Positions 8,711 to 18,600 are shown, counted from the first letter of the stretch. The stretch: 64,000 bases of DNA from Flavobacterium sp. TAB 87 (GCF_001529295.1 NZ_LLWK01000038.1:558001-622000); one strand, 5' to 3'. A program made the numbers and translations. Notes: generated from the sequence alone by a model not told the origin.

Positions 8711-10264
8711 TTACAAATCAAATTTAATTCCTTGTGCCAAAGGCAAACTCGTGGTGTAATTAATTGTATTGGTTTGACGACGCATGTATACTTTCCAGGC
8801 ATCAGAACCGGATTCTCTACCACCGCCGGTTTCTTTTTCGCCTCCAAAAGCACCACCAATTTCTGCGCCCGACGTTCCGATGTTTACATTCGCAATTCCA
8901 CAATCTGAACCAACTACTGAAAGGAAATGCTCTGCGTCACGTAAATTGTTGGTCATGATTGCCGAAGATAAACCTTGACCGACTCCATTTTGAATTGCAA
9001 TCGCATTGTCAATCTCTCCAGTATATTTTAAAAGGTATAAGATAGGAGCAAATGTTTCGTGTTGCACAATAGCAAAAGAGTTGTCAGCTTCTGCAATCGC
9101 TGGCTTTACATAACAACCGCTTTCAAAACCTTTACCGGTAAGTAAACCGCCTTCCACGACTAACTTTCCGCCTTCTGCTACTACTTTTGAAAGTGCTATG
9201 GCATACATTTCTACGGCATGTTTGTCGATAACGGGTCCAACGTGATTGTTTTCGTCTAAAGGATTTCCGATGCGGAGTTGTTTGTAAGCGGTAACCAAAG
9301 CTTCTTTTACTTTGTCATACATGCTTTCGTGAATGATTAAGCGGCGTGTTGAGGTACAACGTTGTCCTGCAGTTCCCACAGCGCCGAAAACAGCACCAAT
9401 TACAGTCATTTTAATATCGGCATCGGGTGTTACAATTATGGCATTGTTTCCGCCTAATTCTAATAAAGATCTTCCCAAACGTCCCGCAACAGCTTGCGCT
9501 ACAATTTTACCCATTCGAGTAGATCCTGTAGCCGAAATTAACGGAATTCGGGTGTCGTTGGTCAGTAATTCTCCAATTTTGTGGTCGCCCGTAAGTAATC
9601 CTGAAATTCCTTCGGGTAAATTATTTTCTTTTAAAACTTGGGCAATAATATTTTGACAGGCGATGCCGCACAACGGTGTTTTTTCAGAGGGTTTCCAGAC
9701 ACATACGTCACCACAGATCCAAGCCAATGTTGTGTTCCATGCCCAAACTGCAACGGGGAAGTTAAAAGCTGAAATAATACCAACAATGCCTAGCGAATGG
9801 TATTGTTCGTACATGCGGTGACCCGGACGTTCTGAGTGCATGGTCAGACCGTGCAACTGTCGCGACAATCCAACGGCAAAATCGCAAATGTCGATCATCT
9901 CTTGAACTTCGCCATAGCCTTCTTGCAACGATTTTCCCATTTCATACGAAACGAGTTTGCCTAATGCTTGTTTGTTTTGACGTAATTTTTCGCCAAACTG
10001 ACGTACAATTTCGCCACGCTGTGGTGCGGGCATCAATCGGAACGTTTGAAAAGCGTCGGTCGCTGCCGCTAACACTTTTTGATAATCGGCCTCGGTGCTG
10101 GTTTTTACCGAAGCAATAAGCTGCCCATCTACAGGAGAATAACTAGGAAGAATTGCTCCGGAAGAGAAATGGTGGTTTCCTGTTGAAGTTCCTTCGTTTA
10201 TAGGTTGAATGCCCAATTGATCGAGCGCTTCTTTAATTCCGAATTGTTCTGAGATTGTTGTCAT
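8711..10264 (-). CDS. Aldehyde dehydrogenase, ALDH7 type (L-2-aminoadipate 6-semialdehyde dehydrogenase-like)
   Basis: A 517-residue NAD(P)-dependent aldehyde dehydrogenase. The general base is Glu269 in LLELGGNNA and the nucleophile Cys303 in GTAGQRCTSTRR. The C-terminal signature EIGGAFGGEKETGGGRE followed by SGSDAWKVYMRRQTNTINY is nearly that of ALDH7A1/antiquitin, which oxidises aminoadipate semialdehyde (piperideine-6-carboxylate) in lysine catabolism. I infer the same activity; betaine-aldehyde or other aldehyde oxidation is possible for this family. It is a stand-alone gene, convergent with mfd and divergent from the phosphodiesterase gene. A leader with the weak -7-like TATATTTA lies near 10300-10307 on the minus strand. 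Confidence 0.88.
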   Translation of the reverse strand: MTTISEQFGIKEALDQLGIQPINEGTSTGNHHFSSGAILPSYSPVDGQLIASVKTSTEADYQKVLAAATDAFQTFRLMPAPQRGEIVRQFGEKLRQNKQALGKLVSYEMGKSLQEGYGEVQEMIDICDFAVGLSRQLHGLTMHSERPGHRMYEQYHSLGIVGIISAFNFPVAVWAWNTTLAWICGDVCVWKPSEKTPLCGIACQNIIAQVLKENNLPEGISGLLTGDHKIGELLTNDTRIPLISATGSTRMGKIVAQAVAGRLGRSLLELGGNNAIIVTPDADIKMTVIGAVFGAVGTAGQRCTSTRRLIIHESMYDKVKEALVTAYKQLRIGNPLDENNHVGPVIDKHAVEMYAIALSKVVAEGGKLVVEGGLLTGKGFESGCYVKPAIAEADNSFAIVQHETFAPILYLLKYTGEIDNAIAIQNGVGQGLSSAIMTNNLRDAEHFLSVVGSDCGIANVNIGTSGAEIGGAFGGEKETGGGRESGSDAWKVYMRRQTNTINYTTSLPLAQGIKFDL

Positions 10265-10383
10265 TGTAACTTTTTTTGGTTAAAATGTTATATTTTATGT
10301 AAATATACAATTCCAAGTTGAATTGCAAAAGGTGCTTATTTGAGGATTGTTTTGTAAAGTTAGTGCAATTCAAACGAAGACGT

Positions 10384-10391
10384 TATTTTTG
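10384..10391 (+). promoter_or_regulatory. -7 element for the phosphodiesterase gene
   Basis: TATTTTTG, a perfect TAnnTTTG, 30 bases upstream of the ATG at 10422. It lies downstream of the earlier in-frame start codon at 10347, so it favours the later ATG. Confidence 0.5.
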
Positions 10392-10421
10392 TACTCTCGA
10401 ATTATTTTAAAAGAAGTTCTT

Positions 10422-11381
10422 ATGAAAAATATACTACGTTTGGTTTTGGTGTTTTGTGTAACGACTACTTTTTGTTGGTCGCAAGAAAGTCAAAAACCCG
10501 CATTTCAATTGGTTCCGTTGGGCGTACGAGGAGGTATTGACGAATCTAATTTGTCGTCGTATTTACTGGCGCCAATTAATAGTAGTGATTTTATTTGTTT
10601 GGATGCCGGAACGGTTTATGCCGGAATTGAAAAAGCGATAGCCAACAAAGTTTTTGATGTTCCTGCTTTTGAAGTATTGCAAAATTACATTAAAGGCTAT
10701 TTGATTTCGCACGCGCATTTGGATCATGTTTCGGGATTAATTATTACGTCTCCCGCAGATGCTTCCAAAACAGTATATGCTACAAAAGACTGTATGCAAA
10801 TGATGCAAAAGCATTATTTTAATGGAGAAACGTGGGCTAATTTTGGCGATGAAGGGCCGGGGTTTCAGCTAAAGAAATACCATTTTCAAACTTTACCTTT
10901 GCAGAAGGAAATAGAATTGACTAATACCACGATGACCGTACAAGCGTTTAAACTGAGTCACGTAAATCCGTTTGAAAGTAGCGCCTTTTTAGTGCGAAAT
11001 GATCAGGATTATGTGTTGTATTTGGGCGATACAGGACCAGATTTAGTTGAGAAAAGTACCGATCTGAAGGAATTGTGGCAAGCGGTTGCACCTTTGATAA
11101 AAACTAAGCAACTGCGAGCGATTTGTATCGAAACGTCTTTTCCGAATGAGCAATCAGATCAATCGTTGTTTGGGCATTTAACCCCAAAATGGCTGATGTA
11201 CGAAATGAATGAATTGCGCAAACTAACAAGCAAAAAAGACATGAAAGGACTCAAGTTAATTATCACGCACTTGAAGCCACCAACAGAATCTATGGAAAAG
11301 ATAAAAGAACAATTGAAAGCGGAAAATGTGTTGGAGCTTGATTTGATTTTTCCGGAGCAAGGAAAGAGAATGGAGTTATAA
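10422..11381 (+). CDS. Exported class II cyclic-nucleotide phosphodiesterase (metallo-beta-lactamase fold)
   Basis: A 319-residue protein with a Sec signal peptide (MKNILRLVLVFCVTTTFCWSQ). The metallo-hydrolase motif HAHLDH is at 97-102, within ISHAHLDHVSGL. Later LSHVNP, YLGDTG, IETSFPNEQ and ITHLKP elements order as in class II cAMP phosphodiesterases such as yeast PDE1 and Vibrio CpdP. It would hydrolyse 3',5'-cyclic nucleotides in the periplasm, a location also seen for CpdP. The start is set by the signal peptide and the -7 box at 10384-10391; the frame is open 25 codons upstream. It is convergent with the dioxygenase gene across a dispersed hairpin repeat. Confidence 0.85.
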   Translation: MKNILRLVLVFCVTTTFCWSQESQKPAFQLVPLGVRGGIDESNLSSYLLAPINSSDFICLDAGTVYAGIEKAIANKVFDVPAFEVLQNYIKGYLISHAHLDHVSGLIITSPADASKTVYATKDCMQMMQKHYFNGETWANFGDEGPGFQLKKYHFQTLPLQKEIELTNTTMTVQAFKLSHVNPFESSAFLVRNDQDYVLYLGDTGPDLVEKSTDLKELWQAVAPLIKTKQLRAICIETSFPNEQSDQSLFGHLTPKWLMYEMNELRKLTSKKDMKGLKLIITHLKPPTESMEKIKEQLKAENVLELDLIFPEQGKRMEL

Positions 11382-11410
11382 AAAAAACATCAGATTGCAA
11401 CCGAATCCCT

Positions 11411-11488
11411 AGCCCTGATAGCAGCGGCATCCTTTTGTCCCGATTTTTTTCGGGACAAAAGATATAGCGGATAGCAGGAACAGCTTCT
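11411..11488 (+). repeat. Dispersed hairpin repeat, copy 1
   Basis: The element runs from AGCCCTGATAGCAGCGGCAT to GGATAGCAGGAACAGCTTCT. Its centre is a perfect stem CTTTTGTCCCG / CGGGACAAAAG around a T-rich loop, and the outer CCTG / CAGG also pair. The same termini recur at 44995-45070 and 60569-60647. This copy lies between two convergent genes, where it might also stop transcription. Confidence 0.85.
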
Positions 11489-11495
11489 AATTAAA

Positions 11496-12035
11496 CTATT
11501 TTTTGGCTACGAATCTTGGATCAGTTTCCATAACTGTTCCGCATTTATCGCACGTTCGCAGCTGTTCTGAATTGTAAAAATGTTCAAAATGAGGCAAGAA
11601 ATCTTTTTCGATGTCTTTGGGTTCAAAAAACACTTCGTATAATTTATGATTGCAATGGTCGCAGTGCCAAAGTAAACCGTCGGTATGTCCTTTTCCGGCA
11701 CGTTTGCGCTCGATTACTAAACCGATGGAACCTGCGGAACGAACGGGAGAATGCGGAATTTTGGCGGGATGCAAATACATGTCGCCAGCATTCAGTTGCA
11801 TTTCTTTGCGCTCCCCATTTTCTTGAATAATTACCGTAATACTACCTTCAAGCTGGTAAAATAATTCTTCGGTTTCATTGTAGTGGTAGTCTTTGCGGGC
11901 ATTTGGACCGGCAACAACCATGACAATAAAATCATCCGATTCGGTATATAAGTTTTTATTGCCAACGGGTGGTTTTAATAGATCACGATTTTCATCTAAC
12001 CAGTTGTTGAGGTTGAAGGGTTTTGCAATTGCCAT
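11496..12035 (-). CDS. 3-hydroxyanthranilate 3,4-dioxygenase
   Basis: A 179-residue cupin dioxygenase that opens the ring of 3-hydroxyanthranilate on the kynurenine route to quinolinate or to tryptophan catabolism. The Fe(II) ligands His51, Glu57 and His95 sit in YHYNETEELFYQ and HPAKIPHSP, at the same positions as in the Cupriavidus enzyme. The C-terminus carries two CxxC pairs (CDHC, CDKC) forming the rubredoxin-like second metal site of bacterial forms. Length is standard. No other kynurenine-pathway gene is in the window, so its partners must be elsewhere. It is an isolated gene convergent with the phosphodiesterase gene. Confidence 0.93.
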   Translation of the reverse strand: MAIAKPFNLNNWLDENRDLLKPPVGNKNLYTESDDFIVMVVAGPNARKDYHYNETEELFYQLEGSITVIIQENGERKEMQLNAGDMYLHPAKIPHSPVRSAGSIGLVIERKRAGKGHTDGLLWHCDHCNHKLYEVFFEPKDIEKDFLPHFEHFYNSEQLRTCDKCGTVMETDPRFVAKK

Positions 12036-12125
12036 TTTTGTAGTAGTTAGTTAATGTGGCTAATTTAGCGAAAAGTTTTTGTTTGGGTTGTGGTTTGTCG
12101 CGTTAACTGAAAAGGAAAAATAGGA

Positions 12126-13229
12126 CTATTTTATTTCTTTAATCAAATAAATATATACGGCAAAGTGATCGCTAAAACCAACTTCAGTGGCCGAATGCCG
12201 CAGCGGATATCCTTTGTACGCACCATTTTGTTGAATCAAATAAGTGGGGCTGTAAATGCCAGCTTTCCAGAATTGGTACGAAGAGAATTCTTTTTGTAAC
12301 AAGGATTCCGTAAATATAATTTGATCAAAAATATCCCATGAATCCCGAAAAGCGATGGTTCCTAAACCTTTATTGGCTTTATTTTCGAAAGGATTGAAGA
12401 GCCCAAATTCGGGAACTTCTTGTTTGTTTGCTTTGGCTTGCAGCGCATTTTTGATGCTTTTGTTAAATGGAGAATCGTTCATGTCACCCATGGTTATTAT
12501 TTTGGCTTTGGGATTAATACCTTGTAAGGAATCGATTATTTTTCGGTTTAAAAGACCTGCGGCTTCGCGATACGGACTGGATCTTTTTTCGCCGCCAGAG
12601 CGCGAAGGCCAATGATTGACGATGAGGTGAATTTCTTCGTTTTCTAAAAAACCACTAATTAGCAATTGATCTCGTGTGAAAACTCGGTTTGCTTTTTCAG
12701 TTATAACTTCAGTTAGATCTTCGTCTGATTCTTTATCTTTTTCTATTGCTTTTAGAGGTTGCTCTTTTTTATAGAGAAGCAATGGAATTGCGCTAAAAGT
12801 AATAGGACGAAAGGATTTTTTTTGATACAACAGCGCAACATCAATACCACGGTTATCAGGAGAATCAAAGTGGATGATGCCGTAATCGAATTTTTTTAAT
12901 TTGGGTTGTCGAATGAGATCTTCCAGAACCATTCTGTTTTCTATTTCTGCTCCGCCAATAAATGTGGGCGCATTGGGATTGTCGGAATTCCCGATTTCGG
13001 ATAGTACGCGAGCTAGATTGATCAATTTTTGATTGTACTTTTCAGAGGTCCAATTTTGCGCTCCTTTTGGAGTCCATTCGTCATCAAATTTTGTGGGATC
13101 ATTAATGGTGTCAAAAAGGTTTTCGAAATTGTAAAACGCAACGGTGTGAATGTTGAATTTTTTTTCTTGTGCCTGCAAACAAGAGGAAAGCAAAAGCAGT
13201 ACTATTTTAATTCTTATTGGGATACGCAT
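12126..13229 (-). CDS. Exported endonuclease/exonuclease/phosphatase-family protein
   Basis: A 367-residue protein with a signal peptide (MRIPIRIKIVLLLLSSCLQAQ). The EEP fold motifs are visible: FYNFENLFD near the mature N-terminus, GGAEIENR with the metal-binding Glu, LIVNHWPSRSGGE, MGDMNDSPF, and a C-terminal FSDHFAVYIYL. This set is typical of the DNase I-like/endonuclease I group common in Flavobacteriia, where the substrate may be extracellular DNA or a phosphoester. The substrate cannot be read from sequence. Single gene, divergent from the LD-carboxypeptidase gene. Confidence 0.85.
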   Translation of the reverse strand: MRIPIRIKIVLLLLSSCLQAQEKKFNIHTVAFYNFENLFDTINDPTKFDDEWTPKGAQNWTSEKYNQKLINLARVLSEIGNSDNPNAPTFIGGAEIENRMVLEDLIRQPKLKKFDYGIIHFDSPDNRGIDVALLYQKKSFRPITFSAIPLLLYKKEQPLKAIEKDKESDEDLTEVITEKANRVFTRDQLLISGFLENEEIHLIVNHWPSRSGGEKRSSPYREAAGLLNRKIIDSLQGINPKAKIITMGDMNDSPFNKSIKNALQAKANKQEVPEFGLFNPFENKANKGLGTIAFRDSWDIFDQIIFTESLLQKEFSSYQFWKAGIYSPTYLIQQNGAYKGYPLRHSATEVGFSDHFAVYIYLIKEIK

Positions 13230-13308
13230 AACTTTAAATTAAGAAACTTCTTATAAAATCAAAAGTAGTAAAATCTGTTTTGGCAACAGCGTTTATTTTT
13301 GAAATTGC

Positions 13309-13316
13309 TATCTTTG
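13309..13316 (+). promoter_or_regulatory. -7 element for LD-carboxypeptidase
   Basis: TATCTTTG, a perfect TAnnTTTG. A second candidate, TATTTTTG, lies at 13294-13301. Both are upstream of the GTG start at 13360. Confidence 0.5.
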
Positions 13317-13359
13317 TTACCATTACGTACTCAAACTATTTATATAGAATTTTAATTCA

Positions 13360-14367
13360 GTGAAAAACTCTCTTAATTTATCGGCATTTACTTTAAATCA
13401 AAACAAACTATTTTTTGGTTTTTGTCTGTTTATAATAGGTGCTGCCATTCAAGCTCAAACCCAACATATTATGATTACACCTGCTTATTTACAAAAAGGC
13501 GATACAGTTGCTTTGGTTGCAACCGCGAGGAAAAATATAGATAATAATTTGCAACCCACTCGCGATTTATTACACAGTTGGGGATTGGAAGTTGTGATTG
13601 GTTCGACCATTGGTTTAGATAAAAATCAGTTGGCAGGAACCGATGAGCAACGCGCTGATGATTTTCAGAAGCAAATGGACAATCCAAATATTAAAGCTAT
13701 TTGGTGCGTCCGTGGAGGTTACGGAACAGTTAAGATGTTAGAATTATTAGATTTCAGCAAATTCAAGCAATCGCCAAAATGGGTCGTTGGATTTAGTGAT
13801 GTGACGGTTTTGCACAATCATTTGAATACCATGGGCTATAAATCGATTCATGGTATTATGCCAGTTACTATTCCGAGAGCTACTCCAGATGCGGTGAGTT
13901 CAATGCACAAGGCACTTTTTGGTGAGCCGTTGTCATACAAAATTGGACCAGATCCTAAAAATCGTATGGGTAAAGGTAGTGGTGAAATTGTAGGTGGTAA
14001 TTTGTCTATTCTATATAGTTTATTAGGCTCTCCGTCTGCAATTGACTGTCACGATAAAATTTTGTTTATCGAAGATCTAGATGAGTATTTGTATCACATT
14101 GATCGAATGATGATGAATTTGAAGCGAAACGGTTGCCTCGAAAATTTGAAAGGAATTGTAGTAGGATCAATGACGCGTATGAATGACAATGACATTCCGT
14201 GGGGCAAAGATGCTTTGCAGATTGTCGAAGAAATAACAAAGCCTTATAATATTCCGATTATTTTTAATTTTCCAGCGGGACATATCCGCGATAATCGTGC
14301 ATTAATTATGGGAAATAAAGCAACTATCGAGGTAACACCGCAAGGAAGTACGTTGATTTTTGAATAA
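13360..14367 (+). CDS. Muramoyltetrapeptide (LD-) carboxypeptidase, family S66
   Basis: A 335-residue serine LD-carboxypeptidase that removes the terminal D-Ala from muropeptide tetrapeptides in murein recycling. The triad is visible: Ser146 in VVGFSDVT, Glu238 in LFIEDLDEYLYH and His308 in FPAGHIRDN. The reading begins at a GTG and adds a hydrophobic segment ending GAAIQAQ that looks like a signal peptide. An alternative ATG (MITPAYLQKG, position 13471) would give the usual cytoplasmic form of about 298 residues. The -7 box at 13309-13316 fits the GTG start. Location is therefore uncertain. yraN starts 11 bases after the stop. Confidence 0.88.
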   Translation: MKNSLNLSAFTLNQNKLFFGFCLFIIGAAIQAQTQHIMITPAYLQKGDTVALVATARKNIDNNLQPTRDLLHSWGLEVVIGSTIGLDKNQLAGTDEQRADDFQKQMDNPNIKAIWCVRGGYGTVKMLELLDFSKFKQSPKWVVGFSDVTVLHNHLNTMGYKSIHGIMPVTIPRATPDAVSSMHKALFGEPLSYKIGPDPKNRMGKGSGEIVGGNLSILYSLLGSPSAIDCHDKILFIEDLDEYLYHIDRMMMNLKRNGCLENLKGIVVGSMTRMNDNDIPWGKDALQIVEEITKPYNIPIIFNFPAGHIRDNRALIMGNKATIEVTPQGSTLIFE

Positions 14368-14378
14368 TTGAGTTACTG

Positions 14379-14738
14379 ATGGCTGATCATAACGAATTAG
14401 GAAAACTAGGAGAGCAAATTGCGGTCGATTTTCTGCTTGAAAATGACTATACCATTTTAGAACGCAATTGGCGTTTTCAGAAAGCGGAGATTGATGTTTT
14501 GGCAGTCAAAGAAAATATTTTGGCGGTTGTAGAAGTAAAGACGCGCTCGACGCTTGATTATGGTTTGCCTCAAGATTTTGTCAATTCTAAAAAGATACAG
14601 TTGCTTGTTCGAGCTGTAAATTCCTACATATCCGATAGGGAAATAGATTATGAAATTCGTTTTGATATTATTGCGATTCATAAAACCCTTGAATCTACTG
14701 TGATTGAACACCTTGAAGACGCCTTCTTTTACTTTTAA
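14379..14738 (+). CDS. yraN: YraN/UPF0102 family protein
   Basis: A 119-residue protein of the YraN family. It opens with the family signature GKLGEQIAVDFLLENDYTIL, then NWR, EIDVLA and VVEVKTRS, i.e. the E...D...E-x-K pattern of restriction-endonuclease-like nucleases. Biochemical function is not established. It is 11 bases downstream of the LD-carboxypeptidase gene and probably co-transcribed. Length is normal and there is no signal peptide. Confidence 0.9.
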   Translation: MADHNELGKLGEQIAVDFLLENDYTILERNWRFQKAEIDVLAVKENILAVVEVKTRSTLDYGLPQDFVNSKKIQLLVRAVNSYISDREIDYEIRFDIIAIHKTLESTVIEHLEDAFFYF

Positions 14739-14757
14739 CAATTTTTCTCATTGTTAT

Positions 14758-14808
14758 ATTTGTAACAAATTGTTTTTTATTTTATATTTGTAAAGATTTA
14801 TAACAAAT
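14758..14808 (+). promoter_or_regulatory. Two near-palindromic operator-like sites around the ACT-gene promoter
   Basis: ATTTGTAACAAAT (14758-14770) is a perfect palindrome around one central base. ATTTATAACAAAT (14796-14808) repeats it with one change, 38 bases downstream. Between them lies a perfect -7 box TATATTTG at 14783-14790; another TATATTTG at 14755-14762 overlaps the first site. The arrangement looks like a pair of binding sites for a dimeric repressor flanking a promoter; no regulator is assigned. Confidence 0.5.
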
Positions 14809-14856
14809 CAATGCTGCTTAGCCAAGCCATTACACAACCTAAAAAAGTAAAAAATC

Positions 14857-15513
14857 ATGAAAACTGTTTCTTCAATTGTAGAAAACTACATTAAAACTAA
14901 ACCCTTTTTATTGAATGCCTTATCACTTGGAATTATTAATTTGACTTCGTTGTCACGGAATATTATGACCGAGTTAGAAAGTGAATTTGGTAAAGAAGTA
15001 AAGCAAGGTGCTGTCGTAATGTCTTTGAAAAGATTAACAGAAGAATTGGATTTTAAACTGAATCACAAGATTAATAAAGTGATTAAAAATATTGGCGAAA
15101 TCACCGTTCGATCTGAACTGACCGATTATACTTTTGCAGCATCAGAAACAGTATTAAACAAACAAGCCGATTTGATTTCAGACATCAATGTATTATCTGA
15201 TATTTTTTATACGTCCTCTCGCGGGGTAAACGAAACCAATATTGTAGTCAGTAGCAGTATCAACAATTTGGTAGAGAAACATTTTTCGAGTGAAAAACTA
15301 ATTCAGAAATTGGATAATTTGGCGTCGATTACGGTTAAGTTGCCAAAAGAAAATATCGTAGTGCCTGGAATTTATTATTTCATTTTTCAGCGTTTGGCTT
15401 GGGAAGGAATAATCATTAACGAGGTAATTTCGACTTCAAATGAATTTACTATTTTAGTGAGCGAAGGGCAAGTAGATGTTGCTTTTAAAGTGATCAAAGA
15501 CTTAAAAAACTAA
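14857..15513 (+). CDS. ACT-domain protein annotated in relatives as aspartate kinase-like
   Basis: A 218-residue protein without signal peptide. The first half (about 1-120) is helical with a segment GAVVMSLKRLTEELDFKLN that could form a winged helix. The second half holds strands such as ASITVKLP, PGIYYFIFQRLAWEGI and EFTILV that resemble an ACT regulatory domain. Flavobacterial homologues are often labelled aspartate kinase, but the kinase domain is absent, so it cannot phosphorylate aspartate. A ligand-sensing regulatory role is plausible (inference). It has its own promoter flanked by paired near-palindromes and is followed by a terminator, so it is monocistronic. Confidence 0.75.
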   Translation: MKTVSSIVENYIKTKPFLLNALSLGIINLTSLSRNIMTELESEFGKEVKQGAVVMSLKRLTEELDFKLNHKINKVIKNIGEITVRSELTDYTFAASETVLNKQADLISDINVLSDIFYTSSRGVNETNIVVSSSINNLVEKHFSSEKLIQKLDNLASITVKLPKENIVVPGIYYFIFQRLAWEGIIINEVISTSNEFTILVSEGQVDVAFKVIKDLKN

Positions 15514-15628
15514 AAGAAGATTATTTTTTGATTTGAAGAATAATAAAAATCTCAAGTATGTAAATTAAAGTAATAAATATTTATTTGCGAAGTCTAAATT
15601 TGAAAGCAATAAAGACTTTTAAGATCAT

Positions 15629-15665
15629 AAAAAAGCCTGTTCAAACTAATGAACAGGCTTTTTTT
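15629..15665. terminator. Bidirectional terminator between the ACT gene and the RND operon
   Basis: 15-bp perfect stem AAAAAAGCCTGTTCA (15629-15643) / TGAACAGGCTTTTTT (15650-15664) between convergent transcription units. Confidence 0.9.
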
Positions 15666-15685
15666 ATATCAGATTAAGAACCGTC

Positions 15686-18600
15686 TTAAACCGTATGCTT
15701 CGGATTGAAACCATCTTCGCTTAATTCGGTGTGCTCATAATCGGCAACCATTTCAGCTTCGTAATCAACTTTTTCTCCTTTAGAGAATTTGTGAATGATC
15801 TTCTCCATAATTTCATAAATTACAGGAACGATGATTAACGTTAAGAACAATGACGAAATTAATCCACCAATAATTACCCAAGCCAAACCATTTTTCCATT
15901 CTGCTCCAGCTCCAGAGGCTAAGGCAATTGGTAACATACCAAATACCATGGCAATTGTAGTCATTAAAATTGGACGCAAACGAGCGTGATTCGCTTGAAT
16001 TAGCGCTGTTCTAATAGATTCTCCTTCTGCTCTTCGTTGGTTGGTGTAATCGACCAGCATGATCGCATTCTTACACACCAGACCAATTAACATGATGATA
16101 CCAAGAATTGTAAATATATTTAATGTATTGTTAGTCAAAGCTAAGGCCAATAATGCGCCAATAAATGAAAGCGGAATAGCAAACAATACTACAAACGGGT
16201 GTACAAAACTATCGTATAAACCAACCATTACTAGATAAACCAAGATAATTGCAGCCAACAAAGCAATTCCTAAAGTACCAAAACCTTCACTTTGGTTTTC
16301 TTGATCACCACCCCAGATGTAATTTACTCCAACTGGTTTGTCTAGTTTGTCTATTTTTTCTTGCCATTGAGAAACAACGGTACCAGTAGCAACCCCTACG
16401 TTTTGCCCTTTTACAGTTACCGAAGCCGATTTGTCTCTACGCTCTAATTGGCTAGGACCTGAACCTTCAGTAATTGTCGCGAATTGAGATAATTTGATTT
16501 GTTGTCCAGCATTATTAATGAAAACTAAATTATTTACATCGTCGATACTTTTTCTATCAAAAGCGTTGTACTTGATGTTGATGTCATACTCGTATTCACC
16601 TGCTCTAAACTTTCCATCAGTGTTACCACTATAGGCCGTTTGCATAGTCATACCTACTGTTTGGAGACTCAAACCTAACGCAGCCATTTTATCTCGGTCT
16701 ACTTGTACGTTTACTTCTGGGTTTCCATCTTCTACCGTAAGTTTAATTTCTGTTGTACCTGGAATAGAACGCAACTCAGCTTCTGCTAGTTTAGCAAATT
16801 TCATGGCTTCTGCAGTAGAAGGTCCCGTTACAATTAACCCAAGAGTAGCATCTTCGGCCGTTCCTAAAATACCAACAGGAACCGTTTTTACTTTGGCACC
16901 TACCAACTCTTTTTCTAGTTCACGCTTTATTTTTGCAGCATAAACCGAAGCATCGTCCGTACGTTCAGATTGGTCAATCATTTTTACATTGATTTCTGCT
17001 TTGTAGGCAGTCGCTTGTGCAGCTCCCATACCTTCAGAAGTTTGACCTACAATTGTAATTTGACTTTGCACGTATTCTTGTGCTTTCAAAAAGGCTTCTG
17101 CTTTTTGAGTCATAAAGTTGGTTTGTTCTAGAGAAGCATCTTTGGGTAGTTCTATTTGAACTAAAAACTCTCCACTATCTGATTTTGCAAAAAACTCTCC
17201 ACCAATAAAGCCACCACCTAACAAACTAAAAATTGTTCCGAAGAATAATACAAGGACAACTAATATCGTTTTGATGTAGTGATCTAAACACCAAGTTAAC
17301 AAGTTAGAAACCCAGTTGGTAAAACGAGTTAATTGCTTTTCAAAACCAAGAATTATTCTTCCAAAAAGATTTTTACCTTCAATATGTTCTAGTTTTCCAA
17401 AACGAGAAGACAACCAAGGGATAATGGTAAAAGACACTAATAAAGAAAGTAATGTAGAGATAATTACTACGACGCAAAACTGTGTAATAATGTTGGATAC
17501 CAAACCAGAGCTCATTGCAATTGGTAAAAATACCACGACAATTACTAAGGTAATAGACGTTACTGTTCCTCCAATTTCTGCAGCACCATCATAGGCGGCA
17601 CGAACACGGCTTTTACCCATTTCCATGTGCCTGTAAATGTTTTCTAAAACCACAATCGCATCATCGACCAAAATACCTACCACTAATGACAATCCTAATA
17701 AACTCATTAAGTTTAAGGTGTACCCTAAAAGATAAATTCCGATAAAAGTAGCTACAAGAGAAGCGGGAATCGAAACCATTACAATCAACGAGTTACGAAT
17801 ACTGTGCAAGAAAAATAGCATCACAAAAGCAACTAAGATTACAGCGATTAGTAAATCGTGAATTACAGAGTCAGCGGCTTCTAACGTATATATTGTACTG
17901 TCTTTTGCAATTTTTAAGTGCAAGCCACTAGTCGCATAATCGGTCTCTAAACTTTTGATACTTTTAATCAATTCTTCACTTACGGCTACCGCATTGGCAT
18001 CCGATTGTTTAATGACTTGCAAGATAATCGCACTTTTTTGATCTACTCTCGAAATTTTCTCGGCAATTTTTTCCGAGTCTTGCACGTCTGCAATGTCGCC
18101 CAAACGAATTTGTACGCCTCCTTTTGAAGAAACTACTAAATTTCTTAATTCAGCTACATTTTTGTATTTTCCAGCCAAACGAATCAAGATTTTTTGATCA
18201 CGAGTTTGAATGTTTCCTGTTGGAAAATCTAAGTTTGAGCTTAAAATATTTTGTTGTACTTCTGGAATAGAGAGTCCGTATCCTTGCATTTTTACGGCAT
18301 CAAGATTAACCTGAATTTCACGTTCTTGACCACCAATAATATCAATTTGTGCCACACCAGAAACACGCGATAAAACGGGAGCTACTTTTTTGTCGATCAA
18401 ATCGTAAAAAGTCGCTTCGTCCATTTTTGCATTTGCTCCAATAGTCATAATTGGTAAATCACTCAGCGAGAATTTACTCAATGAAGGCGTTTTGGCATCA
18501 TCGGGTAAGTCGCTAATAATGGCATTTATTTTACGCTGCGCATCGTTCATCGACACATCAACGTTGGCATTAGAAGTTAAAGAAATGGACACAACCGATA

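Noticed and set aside
9333..9656. 107-codon plus-strand open frame inside the aldehyde dehydrogenase gene
   Set aside because: Antisense shadow of a strongly conserved coding region, with no family-like sequence and no promoter.
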